From JAEUWI01 sp942492815 (GTDB lineage: Bacteria; Hydrogenedentota; Hydrogenedentia; Hydrogenedentales; JAEUWI01): 64,000 nucleotides of DNA. This document shows positions 51,715 to 61,667 of the stretch, piece by piece. The DNA is taken from the NCBI GenBank assembly GCA_942492815.1, contig OW818658.1, positions 5,332,001 through 5,396,000 on the forward strand. Reading direction: 5' to 3'. Position 1 is the first letter of the stretch. Each line of letters starts with the position of its first letter. The notes beneath the pieces were generated by a model. It was not told the DNA's origin and did no database searches. It was given only the letters and a program-made list of their open reading frames with translations. A program made the position numbers and the translations under genes.

Positions 51715-52542
51715 TCAGGCGTTGCGGCGCCTGATGATGTACTTGTTCGAACGGTGTTTCTTGGAGCGGGTCTTGAAGCCCTTCGCCGGCGTGCCCCAGG
51801 GGCTCACCGGGTGGCGGCCACCCGAGGTGCGGCCTTCGCCGCCGCCGTGGGGGTGATCGACCGGGTTCATGGCCACGCCGCGGACCTTGGGACGACGTCC
51901 CAGCCAGCGCGCGCGGCCCGCCTTGCCAAGATTAATGTTGCTGTGCTCTTCGTTGCTCACCTCGCCAACCACGGCCCGGCAGTTGCTCAGTATCCGGCGC
52001 ATCTCGCCCGAGGGGAGACGCAACACCACGTAGCGGCCTTCCTTCGCAAGAAGCTGGCAGCCGTTGCCGGCGGAGCGGGCAATCTGCCCGCCCTTGCCCG
52101 GGGTCATCTCAACATTATGCACGTTGGTACCCAGGGGCATGTTGTTCAGCATCATGCAATTGCCAACTTCGAAGTCGGTCTTCTCGCCGCTGTTCAGCGT
52201 CTTGCCGACTTTAAGGCCTTCGGGCGCGATGATGTAACGCTTCTCGCCGTCCGCATAGACCAGCAGGGCGATGTAGGCCGTGCGGTTGGGATCGTATTCG
52301 ATCGAAGCAACGCGGGCGGGGATACCGTCTTTGTTGCGGCGATAGTCAATCACGCGGTAGAGGCGCTTGTGGCCACCGCCCCGGCGCCGCATCGTGATGC
52401 GACCGAGGTTGTTGCGGCCGCCGGACTTGTGGTTCGGCTCCGTCAGGCTTTTCTCCGGCGTGGTCTTCGTTACGACGGAGAAATCGGCGACGGTCATCTC
52501 GCGCCGCGATGGCGTATAGGGTCTGAATCGCTTTACTGGCAT
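51715..52542 (-). CDS. rplB: Ribosomal protein L2
   Basis: A 275-residue 50S protein needed for subunit joining and peptidyl transfer. It starts MPVKRFRPYTPSRREMTVAD and has GRNNLGRITMRRRGGGHKRL, the loop GRRPKVRGVAMNPVDHPHGG with the functional His, and ends RSNKYIIRRRNA. Normal length. Confidence 0.98.
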   Translation of the reverse strand: MPVKRFRPYTPSRREMTVADFSVVTKTTPEKSLTEPNHKSGGRNNLGRITMRRRGGGHKRLYRVIDYRRNKDGIPARVASIEYDPNRTAYIALLVYADGEKRYIIAPEGLKVGKTLNSGEKTDFEVGNCMMLNNMPLGTNVHNVEMTPGKGGQIARSAGNGCQLLAKEGRYVVLRLPSGEMRRILSNCRAVVGEVSNEEHSNINLGKAGRARWLGRRPKVRGVAMNPVDHPHGGGEGRTSGGRHPVSPWGTPAKGFKTRSKKHRSNKYIIRRRNA

Positions 52543-52555
52543 TCCAATAACTCCG

Positions 52556-52852
52556 TTAGATCATTTCGATGCTGTCGCCGTCACGCAAGGTGACGATAGC
52601 TTTTTTCCAGTCGGACTTGCGGCCCGTCTTGCGGGCGCCGAGCTGGCGCTTGATCTTGCCGCTGTAGTTCATCGTATTCACGCGGACCACCTTGATGTCC
52701 GGGAAAATGGCCTCGATGGCCTCGCGGATCTGGTGCTTGTTCGCGCCAGGCGCCACGGCGAACGTGTAGTTCGGTCCTTTGGTCGTCTGGATCTGCGACT
52801 CTTCGGTGATGATGGGCCGCTTCACAATTTGATAGGGGGACAGGCTGCTCAT
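52556..52852 (-). CDS. rplW: Ribosomal protein L23
   Basis: A 98-residue 50S tunnel-exit protein, docking site of trigger factor and SRP. It has YQIVKRPIITEESQ, NYTFAVAPGANKHQIREAIE and VRVNTMNYSGKIKRQLG. It overlaps rplD by four bases, so translation is coupled. Confidence 0.97.
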   Translation of the reverse strand: MSSLSPYQIVKRPIITEESQIQTTKGPNYTFAVAPGANKHQIREAIEAIFPDIKVVRVNTMNYSGKIKRQLGARKTGRKSDWKKAIVTLRDGDSIEMI

Positions 52853-53475
52853 GCGAGGCGCTCCTCAAGTTTGGCCAACGCCTCTTCCTGGACCACCACG
52901 CGAACTGCGGAAATCACGTCGAGCGTGTTCACTTCCGCCGCAGTGCGCACCGTCATGCGGGCGATATTGCGGGCGGACAGCAGGAGGGTAGCATCATGGT
53001 CGGCGGTGACGAGCAGAGTCTTGCGACCCTCGCGCGACACCAAGTCGAGCATGTCGGCGACCGGCTTGGTCTTAATCGTGTCAAAATTCATGCCTTTGAC
53101 CACGCTGAGGCGTTCGCCGCGGGCACGGTCACTGAGCATCACGCAGAGGGCCTGGCGCCGGACCTGCTTGGACACGTCGTGACGGTACTTGTGGGGTACC
53201 GGGCCGTGAACCGTGCCGCCGCCGCGCATCTGCGGTTCGCGGCTGCTGCCCTGGCGTGCCCGGCCGGTGCCCTTCTGGCGGAAGGGCTTCGCACCGCCGC
53301 CGCTGACATCCTTGCGGGTCTTGGTGCAGTGCGTTCCCTGCCGGCGATTGGCCTGCAGCGCTACGACCACGTCATGGACCAACGTCTCGTTGGGCTCTAC
53401 ATTAAACACGGCGTCGCTGGCCTCAACCTGGCCCTGCTCTTCGCCACGTACGTTTACGATCTTCAAGGACGCCAT
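52849..53475 (-). CDS. rplD: Ribosomal protein L4
   Basis: A 208-residue 50S protein. The long tunnel loop is visible as RQGTHCTKTRKDVSGGGAKP, FRQKGTGRARQGSSREPQMR and GGGTVHGPVPHKYRHDV. In some bacteria L4 also represses its own S10 operon; whether that happens here cannot be told. It overlaps rplW and follows rplC by two bases. Confidence 0.97.
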   Translation of the reverse strand: MASLKIVNVRGEEQGQVEASDAVFNVEPNETLVHDVVVALQANRRQGTHCTKTRKDVSGGGAKPFRQKGTGRARQGSSREPQMRGGGTVHGPVPHKYRHDVSKQVRRQALCVMLSDRARGERLSVVKGMNFDTIKTKPVADMLDLVSREGRKTLLVTADHDATLLLSARNIARMTVRTAAEVNTLDVISAVRVVVQEEALAKLEERLA

Positions 53476-53477
53476 GA

Positions 53478-54113
53478 TTATTTGGCCCCTTTCGTGCTGT
53501 GCTTTACGACCACCAGGCCGCCGTTGGCGCCGGGAACCGGGCCGCGGAGCAGGATCAAGTTCTTCTCGGCGTCGATGTCGACAATCTCGAGGTTCTGGGT
53601 GGTCCGCTGTACGTTACCCATCCGGCCCGGAAGGCGCTTGCCCTTGTAGACCTTGGAGGGATCCGCGCTCTGGCCGATGGAGCCGGGCGCGCGGTGGAAG
53701 TGCGAGCCGTGACCGCCAGGGCCGCCCTTCATCCCGTGACGCTTGATAACGCCGGCAAAACCTTTGCCTTTGCTGGTACCGCAAACGTCAACCCGGTCAC
53801 CCGCTTTGAAAATGTCATTGCGGATTTCGTCGCCAACGTTCAGGGCCGAATCGGCCGCCACGCGGAACTCTTTGAGGATGCGCTTCGGTGCCTGGCCCGC
53901 TTTCGCAAAATGTCCGGAGACGGGCTTGTTCACCCGCGCTTCCTTCACTTCGCCATAGCCAACCTGGACAGCGTCGTAGCCGTCGGAGTCCTGGGTCTTC
54001 TTCTGGATAACGGTACACGGGCCCGCTTCGACGAGCGTTACGCTAATCCAGCGCCCGTCCGCGGTGAATACCCGGGTCATGCCCAGCTTTCGCCCTAACA
54101 GTCCATTTACCAT
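53478..54113 (-). CDS. rplC: Ribosomal protein L3
   Basis: A 211-residue 50S protein. It starts MVNGLLGRKLGMTRVFTADG and has GTSKGKGFAGVIKRHGMKGG, then PGGHGSHFHRAPGSIGQSAD, the conserved loop that reaches the peptidyl-transferase centre, and KGKRLPGRMGNV. Standard length. Confidence 0.98.
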   Translation of the reverse strand: MVNGLLGRKLGMTRVFTADGRWISVTLVEAGPCTVIQKKTQDSDGYDAVQVGYGEVKEARVNKPVSGHFAKAGQAPKRILKEFRVAADSALNVGDEIRNDIFKAGDRVDVCGTSKGKGFAGVIKRHGMKGGPGGHGSHFHRAPGSIGQSADPSKVYKGKRLPGRMGNVQRTTQNLEIVDIDAEKNLILLRGPVPGANGGLVVVKHSTKGAK

Positions 54114-54176
54114 GCTTTGGTAATCCTTACACCGCCCTACGATTCAATGCGTAGGCACGCATTCGTTCGTTGGAAG

Positions 54177-54488
54177 CTATTGCTTGATTTCCACGTCCAC
54201 GCCAGCCGGCAACACCAGTTTCATCAGCGCGTCCACCGTGGAGGCCGTGGGGTTCACGATATCCATAAGGCGCTTGTGGGTCCGGCTTTCGAACTGTTCA
54301 CGGGATTTCTTGTCAATGTGGGGGCCGCGCAGCACCGTATACTTGGTCATGTCGGTCGGCAGCGGAATCGGTCCGTTCACGTCCGCACCCGTGCGCTGGG
54401 CCGCCGCGACAATTTCCTGCGCGGACTGGTCCAACAACCGGTGGTCGTAGGCCCGTAATTTGATTCGTATCTTGTGGCTGGCAGCCAT
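54177..54488 (-). CDS. rpsJ: Ribosomal protein S10
   Basis: A 103-residue 30S protein, also known as antitermination factor NusE. It has KIRIKLRAYDHRLLDQSAQE, GPIPLPTDMTKYTVLRGPHI, and KSREQFESRTHKRLMDIVN. It follows tuf by 96 bases. That gap holds a GC-rich imperfect hairpin without a T-run. Confidence 0.98.
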   Translation of the reverse strand: MAASHKIRIKLRAYDHRLLDQSAQEIVAAAQRTGADVNGPIPLPTDMTKYTVLRGPHIDKKSREQFESRTHKRLMDIVNPTASTVDALMKLVLPAGVDVEIKQ

Positions 54489-54584
54489 TGACTGTCTCCA
54501 AGCTAACGCCCAGGCGCTGATGCCTCAGGTTCAATCTCGAAAGCTGCCCCGCCTCACGGGAGGTGGGGAGCGAATCTACTTCAA

Positions 54585-55775
<1,191 letters not shown>

Positions 55776-55860
55776 GTCTTCGTTTCTCCTTCTTTACGGC
55801 TGCCGCGGGGTTAATGCGGCGATTCCAAATTTACGGTCTTGGGTAACGCAATGCCGGATA

Positions 55861-57954
55861 CTAGAACCGGAAGCTGTTGCCAGCCTTTTCCATGATTTCG
55901 TTCGCCACGCTGGTGGGCGCGGGCTCGTAACTCGCGAATTCCATACTGTAGGATGCGCGGCCCTGGGTGCGCGAGCGAAGGGTGTTGGCGTAGCCAAACA
56001 TTTCCGCCAGCGGCACGAATGCTTTAATGGTCTGGGTCGTGCTTTCGCTTTCCATACCTTCGAGACGGCCGCGGCGGCTGTTGAAGTCGCCGATCACGTC
56101 GCCGGTGTACTCGTCGGGGGTAATCACTTCCACCTTCATCACCGGCTCAAGCAGCACGGGGGACGCCTTGGGGGCGGCCTGCTTCAGGGCCATGGAGCCC
56201 GCGATCTGGAAGGCCATTTCGGAGGAGTCCACTTCGTGGAACGATCCGAAGGTCAGGGTCACTTTCACGTCTACCATCGGGTAGCCGGTGATGACGCCGG
56301 AGACGACTGCCTCGCGGCAGCCCTTTTCCACCGCGGGAATGTATTCTTTGGGGATCACGCCGCCGACCACCTTGTTTTCGAAGGTGAAGCCGGAGTTCGG
56401 CTCGCCGGGGCCCAGGGTAAGGACCACGTGGCCGTACTGGCCGCGTCCGCCGGACTGGCGGACAAACTTGCATTCGGCCTCGGCCGGCTTGCGGATGGAT
56501 TCGCGGTAGGCCACCATGGGCTTGCCCACGTTGGCTTCTACCTTGAACTCGCGCTTCATGCGGTCGACGATAATGTCGAGGTGAAGCTCTCCCATACCCG
56601 CAATGATGGTCTGGCCGGTCTCTTCGTCGCTGTATACGCGGAAGGTGGGATCTTCTTCAGCCAGCTTGACCAGCGAGTCAGACATCTTGTCCTGGTCGGC
56701 CTTGGTCTTGGGCTCGATGGCGATGTGTACCACGGGCTCGGGGAAGTCCACCTTCATCAGGGCGATGGGGTTCTTCTCGTCGCAGAGGGTGTCGCCGGTC
56801 GTGGTGTTTTTGCAACCGATTACGGCACCGATGTCGCCGGCACGCAATTCGGCCAGGTCGGAGCGCTCGTTCGCGTGCATTTCCAGCAGGCGGCCGAGGC
56901 GCTCGCGGCGGCCCGTGCGCACGTTTACCACCTGGTCGCCCGCCTTGAGCACACCCGAGTAAACACGGATGAAGGTGAGGCGACCGACGTGGGGGTCGGT
57001 GATAATCTTGAAGGCCAGGGCCGAGAACGACTCGTCGTCGGAGGGCTTGCGGCTCATCTTGTTTTCAGGGTGGTGGGGCTCGGCGCCGACAATCTCATCG
57101 ACATCGACCGGTGAGGGAAGGTAGGCCACGACATTGTCGAGCATCAGGCGGACGCCCTTGCTCCGGAGCGCCGTGCCGGCCATGACCGGCGTGAAGGCGC
57201 CGCTAATCGCGCCCTTGCGTATGGCGGCGATGATTTCTTCATGGCTAAGCTCTTCTTCCGCGAAGTACTTTTCCATCAGGGCTTCGTCGCACTCGGCGGC
57301 CGCTTCCACCAGGGTGTGGCGCCACTCTTCGGCCTGAGCCTGAAGCTCGGCGGGAACGGGAATCTCTACCTGCTCGGTGGCAGCGCCTTCACCCACCCAG
57401 GTCCAGGCCTTCATCGTGACCAGATCGATTACGCCGGTGAACAGGTCTTCCGCACCGATGGGGAGCTGGACCGGAATCGGGTTGGCGCCAAGGCGGTCCT
57501 TCATGGTCTTCATGGCTTTTTCGAAGTTCGCGCCGACACGGTCCATCTTGTTGATGAAGGCGATGCGGGGAACGTGGTAGCGGTCAGCCTGGCGCCATAC
57601 CGTTTCGGACTGGGGCTGAACGCCCGCAACCGCGCAAAACACCGCAACCGCACCATCCAGTACGCGCAGAGAGCGCTCAACCTCGGCCGTGAAGTCCACG
57701 TGGCCGGGGGTGTCAATGATATTGATTTTGTGGCCCTTCCATTCGCAGGCTGTGGCCGCCGACGTAATGGTAATGCCGCGCTCGCGTTCCTGCGCCATGT
57801 AGTCCATGGTCGCGGCACCGTCATGCACTTCGCCTACGCGGTGCACGCGGCCGGAGTAGAACAGCACGCGCTCGGTGACGGTGGTTTTACCCGCGTCAAT
57901 GTGCGCCATGATGCCGATATTCCGAACTTTGTCCAGTGGAAGTGAACGAGCCAC
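55861..57954 (-). CDS. fusA: Elongation factor G
   Basis: A 697-residue translocation GTPase. G1 is AHIDAGKTT (17-25), G3 is DTPGHVDFTAEVERS and G4 is NKMDRVGA. Domain IV shows GGRGQYGHVVLTLGPGE, and the tail has MEFASYEPAPTSVANEIMEK. The 216-base gap to rpsG holds only a seven-base TGTCTTT/AAAGACA hairpin near 58070. Confidence 0.99.
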   Translation of the reverse strand: MARSLPLDKVRNIGIMAHIDAGKTTVTERVLFYSGRVHRVGEVHDGAATMDYMAQERERGITITSAATACEWKGHKINIIDTPGHVDFTAEVERSLRVLDGAVAVFCAVAGVQPQSETVWRQADRYHVPRIAFINKMDRVGANFEKAMKTMKDRLGANPIPVQLPIGAEDLFTGVIDLVTMKAWTWVGEGAATEQVEIPVPAELQAQAEEWRHTLVEAAAECDEALMEKYFAEEELSHEEIIAAIRKGAISGAFTPVMAGTALRSKGVRLMLDNVVAYLPSPVDVDEIVGAEPHHPENKMSRKPSDDESFSALAFKIITDPHVGRLTFIRVYSGVLKAGDQVVNVRTGRRERLGRLLEMHANERSDLAELRAGDIGAVIGCKNTTTGDTLCDEKNPIALMKVDFPEPVVHIAIEPKTKADQDKMSDSLVKLAEEDPTFRVYSDEETGQTIIAGMGELHLDIIVDRMKREFKVEANVGKPMVAYRESIRKPAEAECKFVRQSGGRGQYGHVVLTLGPGEPNSGFTFENKVVGGVIPKEYIPAVEKGCREAVVSGVITGYPMVDVKVTLTFGSFHEVDSSEMAFQIAGSMALKQAAPKASPVLLEPVMKVEVITPDEYTGDVIGDFNSRRGRLEGMESESTTQTIKAFVPLAEMFGYANTLRSRTQGRASYSMEFASYEPAPTSVANEIMEKAGNSFRF

Positions 57955-58170
57955 AATGTATTCCTCTTAAATTAGCTGTAAAACGCCTGGCGTGTGCTGC
58001 GCTTCAACCGCGCAAACCCTGAACACACCCATACCGGGCGGCAGGCACACACAACACAGCCCATCACCCTGTCTTTTAGCAAAGACAAGGCGCAAGACTG
58101 GCAATTCTTCTGCGCGGGCCAGGATCACACCGAACGCCACGGGGGCATGGGGCAACCTCGAGCCACGGAA

Positions 58171-58644
58171 CTAGAATCGGAAATGGGCAAACGCTTTGTT
58201 GGCTTCCGCCATACGGTGCGTATCTTCTTTCCGCTTGATGGTGGTACCCTGGCGGCCGTAGGCATCCAGGAGCTCACCCGCGAGACGCTCGCGCATCGTC
58301 TTCTCGCCGCGCTTGCGGGAGAATTCGATCATCCAGCGGAATGCGATGGCCGTGCGGGTCGCCGGAGCGATTTCCACAGGCACCTGATACGTCGCACCGC
58401 CAACACGCCGGGACTTGACATGAAGCATGGGCTTCGCGTTGTCAATGGCCGTGTTGAAGACAGACAGAGGATCTTCCGAGGGCAGTTTGGCTTTCACCAG
58501 TTCCAGAGCACCATACACGATGGCCTCCGCCACGCTCTTCTTGCCATCAACCATAACGGCGTTGATGAACTTGCTGAGCGTGATGCTGCCGTGTTTCGGA
58601 TCAGGCAGGATTTCCCGTTTATGAATTTCTCTCCGTCGAGCCAT
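58171..58644 (-). CDS. rpsG: Ribosomal protein S7
   Basis: A 157-residue 30S head protein that starts assembly of the 3' domain. It has MARRREIHKREILPDPKHGS, KFINAVMVDGKKSVAEAIVY, SRRVGGATYQVPVEIAPATR and KRKEDTHRMAEANKAFAHFR. It follows rpsL by 48 bases. Confidence 0.98.
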   Translation of the reverse strand: MARRREIHKREILPDPKHGSITLSKFINAVMVDGKKSVAEAIVYGALELVKAKLPSEDPLSVFNTAIDNAKPMLHVKSRRVGGATYQVPVEIAPATRTAIAFRWMIEFSRKRGEKTMRERLAGELLDAYGRQGTTIKRKEDTHRMAEANKAFAHFRF

Positions 58645-58692
58645 TTTATCGTTCCATTAGCTTTTTGCTACTCGTAAATACAAAGACGAAAA

Positions 58693-59115
58693 TTATCGCT
58701 TGGGCCTTTTAACGCCATATTTCGAGCGGCTAACCCAGCGACCAGCGTGAATCTCTTTACCACCATCCATCTTGACGCTCGCGGTACCGCCGCAGTCGCC
58801 CTGGGAATCCAGAACGCCACGAATCAGGTGATAACGAACGCCGGGAAGGTCTTTCACGCGGCCGCCACGGATCATAACCTGCGAGTGCTCTTGCAGATTA
58901 TGGCCAATGCCCGGAATATACACAGTCACTTCCATGCCGTTTTTCAGGCGCACACGGGCCACTTTCCGCAACGCCGAGTTTGGTTTTTTCGGCGTCATGG
59001 TGTAGACACGAGTACATGTCCCCGAAGCTTGCGGGCAAGCTTTCAGGGCCGGTGACTTTGTCTTCGAAACCTTCGTCTTCCGACAGTTTCGTACCAGTTG
59101 ATTAATTGTAGGCAA
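58693..59115 (-). CDS. rpsL: Ribosomal protein S12 with C-terminal insertion
   Basis: A 140-residue S12, against about 124 in most bacteria. The body is standard: PTINQLVRNCRKTKVSKTKS, RVYTMTPKKPNSALRKVARV, GHNLQEHSQVMIRGGRVKDL. After RGVLDSQG an in-frame insertion (about residues 107-128, DCGGTASVKMDGGKEIHAGR and on) precedes the normal end SRSKYGVKRPKR. The lysines tied to streptomycin sensitivity (TPKKPNS and RVKDLPG) are present. The start is taken as TTG at 59113-59115, with AGGAG eight bases upstream; family alignment demands Pro-Thr-Ile next. It is first gene of the superoperon. Confidence 0.95.
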   Translation of the reverse strand: MPTINQLVRNCRKTKVSKTKSPALKACPQASGTCTRVYTMTPKKPNSALRKVARVRLKNGMEVTVYIPGIGHNLQEHSQVMIRGGRVKDLPGVRYHLIRGVLDSQGDCGGTASVKMDGGKEIHAGRWVSRSKYGVKRPKR

Positions 59116-59182
59116 AACGACTACTCCTAATTGGGAAACGGATTGCGAGGGCAGAAGAACTCCGCCCAGACAACGGCCCAGA

Positions 59183-59211
59183 AGCATAGCAAAATTTGCT
59201 GGCTTTGTCAA
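59183..59211 (-). promoter_or_regulatory. Strong sigma-70 promoter of the ribosomal superoperon
   Basis: On the minus strand TTGACA (59206-59211) and TATGCT (59183-59188) are exactly 17 bases apart. Transcription would start near 59176, giving a leader of about 60 bases before the rpsL TTG. The spacer is AT-rich. The remaining bases up to 59411 show nothing else clear. Confidence 0.85.
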
Positions 59212-59411
59212 GGCCCTTGTTCTTTCCAAGGACATCGGTTTCGCCTGCGCGTTCAGGGGACTTCGGGGCAAGACGTATATTATCCCTTTTGTGGGGGGGC
59301 CATGTCAAGCTTCCCGCTGCTTTTCTTTTTGCGCTGCCTTTATCTGTTGACGGCTCTCCCGTGACTGACCTAGTATTCATTGAGGTTTCACCCCCGACGG
59401 AGAACGTGCCC

Positions 59412-60644
59412 ATGTTTACCCTCAGTCTCCTCACCAGTCTCTTACTATATGTCGCAGGGCCCTTGCCCACCCCGGGACCGCATGCCGTTTCCGGCAGCGA
59501 CGATCTCACCTATACCATTGATTTAACTACGGTTATCGAGGATTTCGATGGGGAGAAATGCTGGTTTCATCCCCGCGCCGGGGTCATTCCAAGTTCAGAT
59601 GGAGACCCCACGATCGTCTTGACTATGCAGCGTTGGCACGTAAACATTTCGGACTTTTTCTCGGGCCTGAGTATGCTTCAGTCAACGGATCTGGGGAATT
59701 CCTGGTCAGCCCCCATCGCCGTCGATGCCCTGGCCATGCGCAAGGAAGATGAAGCCACCACGGTGGGTGTCTGCGATTTCACCCCTGGCTGGCACCCCCA
59801 ATCGGGGAAGCTCCTGGGCTTTGGGCATACCGTGCGCTACCAGGACGGCAAACTGATGAAGGACCCGCGCCCCCGCGAAACGGCCTGGTCGGTCTATGAT
59901 GCCGAGGCGGGTACCTGGCGCGCGTGGCAAACGATTGCGATGCCGGATGTGCCCGAGTTCTACAACAGCGGCAATGGCTGCGGGCAATGGCTGGTGGACG
60001 ACACGGGCGATCTGCTGGTGCCTTTCTACTTCAAGGAAAAGGGGAGCAATGTCTATGCGAGCGCGGTGATGCGCCTTCGATTCGATAGTGAGACGGTGAC
60101 TTATATAGAACACGGGATGCCGCTGCGCGTGGTGACGCCGCGGGGCGCCTACGAACCATCGCTCACGCGCTTCCAGGGGAAGTATTACCTCACCCTGCGC
60201 AACGACGAGCGCGCCTATGTTTCCAGGGGTACCGACGGTCTGAATTTCGATCCCATCCGCCCCTGGACCTTCGACGATGGCGAAGAGATCGGCAGCTACA
60301 ATACCCAGGCCCACTGGGTCACCCACAGCGATGCCCTCTTCCTTGTGTACACGCGCAAAGGCGCGAACAACGATCACATCCTGCGCCACCGCGCGCCCCT
60401 CTTCATGAGCCAGGTGGACACCGAACGCATGTGCCTCCTCCGCGCCACGGAGCAGATCGTCGTCCCCGAGCGCGGCGCGATGCTCGGCAATTTTGGTGTG
60501 GTCACCGTCAGCCCGGGCGAGACCTGGATCACCGACGCCGAAGGCATGCACAAATCCGGCGAACCAGAACAACACGGCGCCACCGGCGCGGTGTGGGCCT
60601 CGAAGATTCGGTGGTCGAAGCCGAATTTGCTGCGGCTGCCGTAA
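59412..60644 (+). CDS. Exported sialidase-like (BNR/Asp-box) protein
   Basis: A 410-residue exported protein with a signal peptide (MFTLSLLTSLLLYVAGPLPT). It has a clear Asp box STDLGNSW near residues 91-98 and sialidase-like propeller strands (GCGQWLVDDTGDLLVPFYFK, YEPSLTRFQGKYYLTLRNDE). The catalytic set of a true sialidase is not convincingly complete. Activity on a sugar is therefore only inferred. The start at 59412 is chosen because GGAG lies nine bases upstream and the signal peptide begins there. It is divergent from the ribosomal operon. The last 30 bases of the gene recur at 61440. Confidence 0.7.
   Translation: MFTLSLLTSLLLYVAGPLPTPGPHAVSGSDDLTYTIDLTTVIEDFDGEKCWFHPRAGVIPSSDGDPTIVLTMQRWHVNISDFFSGLSMLQSTDLGNSWSAPIAVDALAMRKEDEATTVGVCDFTPGWHPQSGKLLGFGHTVRYQDGKLMKDPRPRETAWSVYDAEAGTWRAWQTIAMPDVPEFYNSGNGCGQWLVDDTGDLLVPFYFKEKGSNVYASAVMRLRFDSETVTYIEHGMPLRVVTPRGAYEPSLTRFQGKYYLTLRNDERAYVSRGTDGLNFDPIRPWTFDDGEEIGSYNTQAHWVTHSDALFLVYTRKGANNDHILRHRAPLFMSQVDTERMCLLRATEQIVVPERGAMLGNFGVVTVSPGETWITDAEGMHKSGEPEQHGATGAVWASKIRWSKPNLLRLP
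60613..60642 (+). repeat. Gene-tail sequence repeated at 61440-61469
   Basis: The 30 bases GGTCGAAGCCGAATTTGCTG plus CGGCTGCCGT encode the end of the sialidase-like protein (SKPNLLRLP) and recur downstream with one mismatch. They bracket the nucleotidyltransferase gene. The gap 60645-60934 between them and that gene shows nothing else recognisable. Confidence 0.7.
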
Positions 60645-60934
60645 AACGAATTCCTCGGCTGGAGAAGGCTTTGACGTTGCGCAAAATGGTGCGAAAAAGG
60701 TGTACAATGGAGTGCGGGATAGACTGTGGTAAACGCTAGGCCCGAGTGCATTCAATGAAGGATAGCAACACGCAATGACGTCAATCCCAACCCAACGAAG
60801 CTGCACCAGTCGGGTGATTCGCCCCGGTGCGACGCCGCAGGACGAGCCCCAGCCAGCCCCTTCAACGCCAGGCGAACGCATGGAAGCTGTATGGACCTTA
60901 ACCTTGGCCTGTCTCGCCTGGAACGGGGGCATTG

Positions 60935-61384
60935 ATGGTGAACCAAGACTTCAGCGATCTGTTGTCCGAATTCAACGCCCAGCGCGTTGAGTATCTCGTC
61001 GTGGGTGCTCATGCCTTGGCCGCTCACGGGCATATCCGGGCCACCAAGGACCTCGATGTATGGGCACGCCCCGATCCAGCAAATGCGCGACGTGTATTGA
61101 GGGCCCTGCGAAATTTCGGCGCGCCATTGCTCGACCTGAGCGAATCCGACCTTTCAGAACCGGGAATCACTTTTCAGATCGGTGTGGAACCGCTGCGCAT
61201 TGACATACTGACTCAGATCGATGGGGTGACATTTGACGAAGCTTGGGATGGTCGTGTGCTTGCCACCTTCGCCGGAGTTCCCGTCACTGTGCTATCGAGA
61301 GCCTATTTGATTCAAAATAAACGTGCGTCCGGTAGAAAGCAGGATCTTGCAGATGTCGAGTGGCTGGAGAATGATGAACACTAG
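60935..61384 (+). CDS. Nucleotidyltransferase-fold protein (DUF6036/AbiEii-like)
   Basis: A 149-residue protein with the minimal nucleotidyltransferase pattern: VEYLVVGAHALAAHG, RATKDLDVWARP giving the DxD metal pair, and LRIDILTQIDG with a third Asp. The C-terminal part ALIQNK-like AYLIQNKRASGRKQDLADVE is typical of the DUF6036/AbiEii-like group, some members of which are toxins of type IV toxin-antitoxin or abortive-infection systems. No partner gene lies next to it. The ATG at 60935 is chosen among TTG/ATG/GTG in a row. Small genes of this type are often mobile, which fits the bracketing repeats. Confidence 0.75.
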   Translation: MVNQDFSDLLSEFNAQRVEYLVVGAHALAAHGHIRATKDLDVWARPDPANARRVLRALRNFGAPLLDLSESDLSEPGITFQIGVEPLRIDILTQIDGVTFDEAWDGRVLATFAGVPVTVLSRAYLIQNKRASGRKQDLADVEWLENDEH

Positions 61385-61420
61385 CGGTCCCAGTTAACTC
61401 CGACGCAACAGTTGCTAATA

Positions 61421-61469
61421 GACACGGGACCATCGGCGCGGTCGAAGCCAAATTTGCTGCGGCTGCCGT
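61421..61469 (+). pseudogene. Decayed copy of the sialidase gene tail
   Basis: Bases 61440-61469 match 60613-60642 with one difference. Upstream, 61421-61439 resembles 60575-60600 (CACGG...ACC.CGGCGCGG), with about 20 bases missing, as if lost by recombination between two CGGT words. So this is a short remnant of a duplicated sialidase-like gene, not merely a target-site repeat. Confidence 0.5.
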
Positions 61470-61490
61470 TCGGTATATCCTTCCATGAAG

Positions 61491-61543
61491 TTCCGTGCCC
61501 TTCCGTGGTCAATTCTCTTTCTCGACCACGGAAGGGCACGGAA
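61491..61543. repeat. 20-bp perfect hairpin made of a dispersed repeat
   Basis: TTCCGTGCCCTTCCGTGGTC at 61491-61510 pairs exactly with 61524-61543. Similarity continues outward for about nine bases with two mismatches. One arm is also found singly at 28558-28587. It lies in the 283-base gap before the GH36 gene, which otherwise holds nothing. Confidence 0.75.
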
Positions 61544-61667
61544 TTTCACGGAATAGCGTTTGATACAGATTGTCATACGGCGAAGATGCTACTCTTTGTG
61601 CGCTATGCGTTCTTTCTCGGCCAATCCTGATAGCACCGCGCACTATGTCACCCTTTGGAGTTTCCCC

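Noticed and set aside
54489..54584. Hairpin between tuf and rpsJ as a terminator or attenuator
   Set aside because: The GC-rich stem is imperfect and has no T-run. The genes are expected to be read together.
57955..58170. Internal promoter or attenuator before fusA
   Set aside because: Only a seven-base hairpin near 58070 is seen, with no convincing -35/-10 pair or T-run.
60613..61469. Target-site duplication of a transposon
   Set aside because: The repeat is the coding end of the sialidase-like gene, 30 bases long, and the similarity continues upstream in degraded form. That points to a duplicated gene remnant. No transposase or terminal repeats are present.
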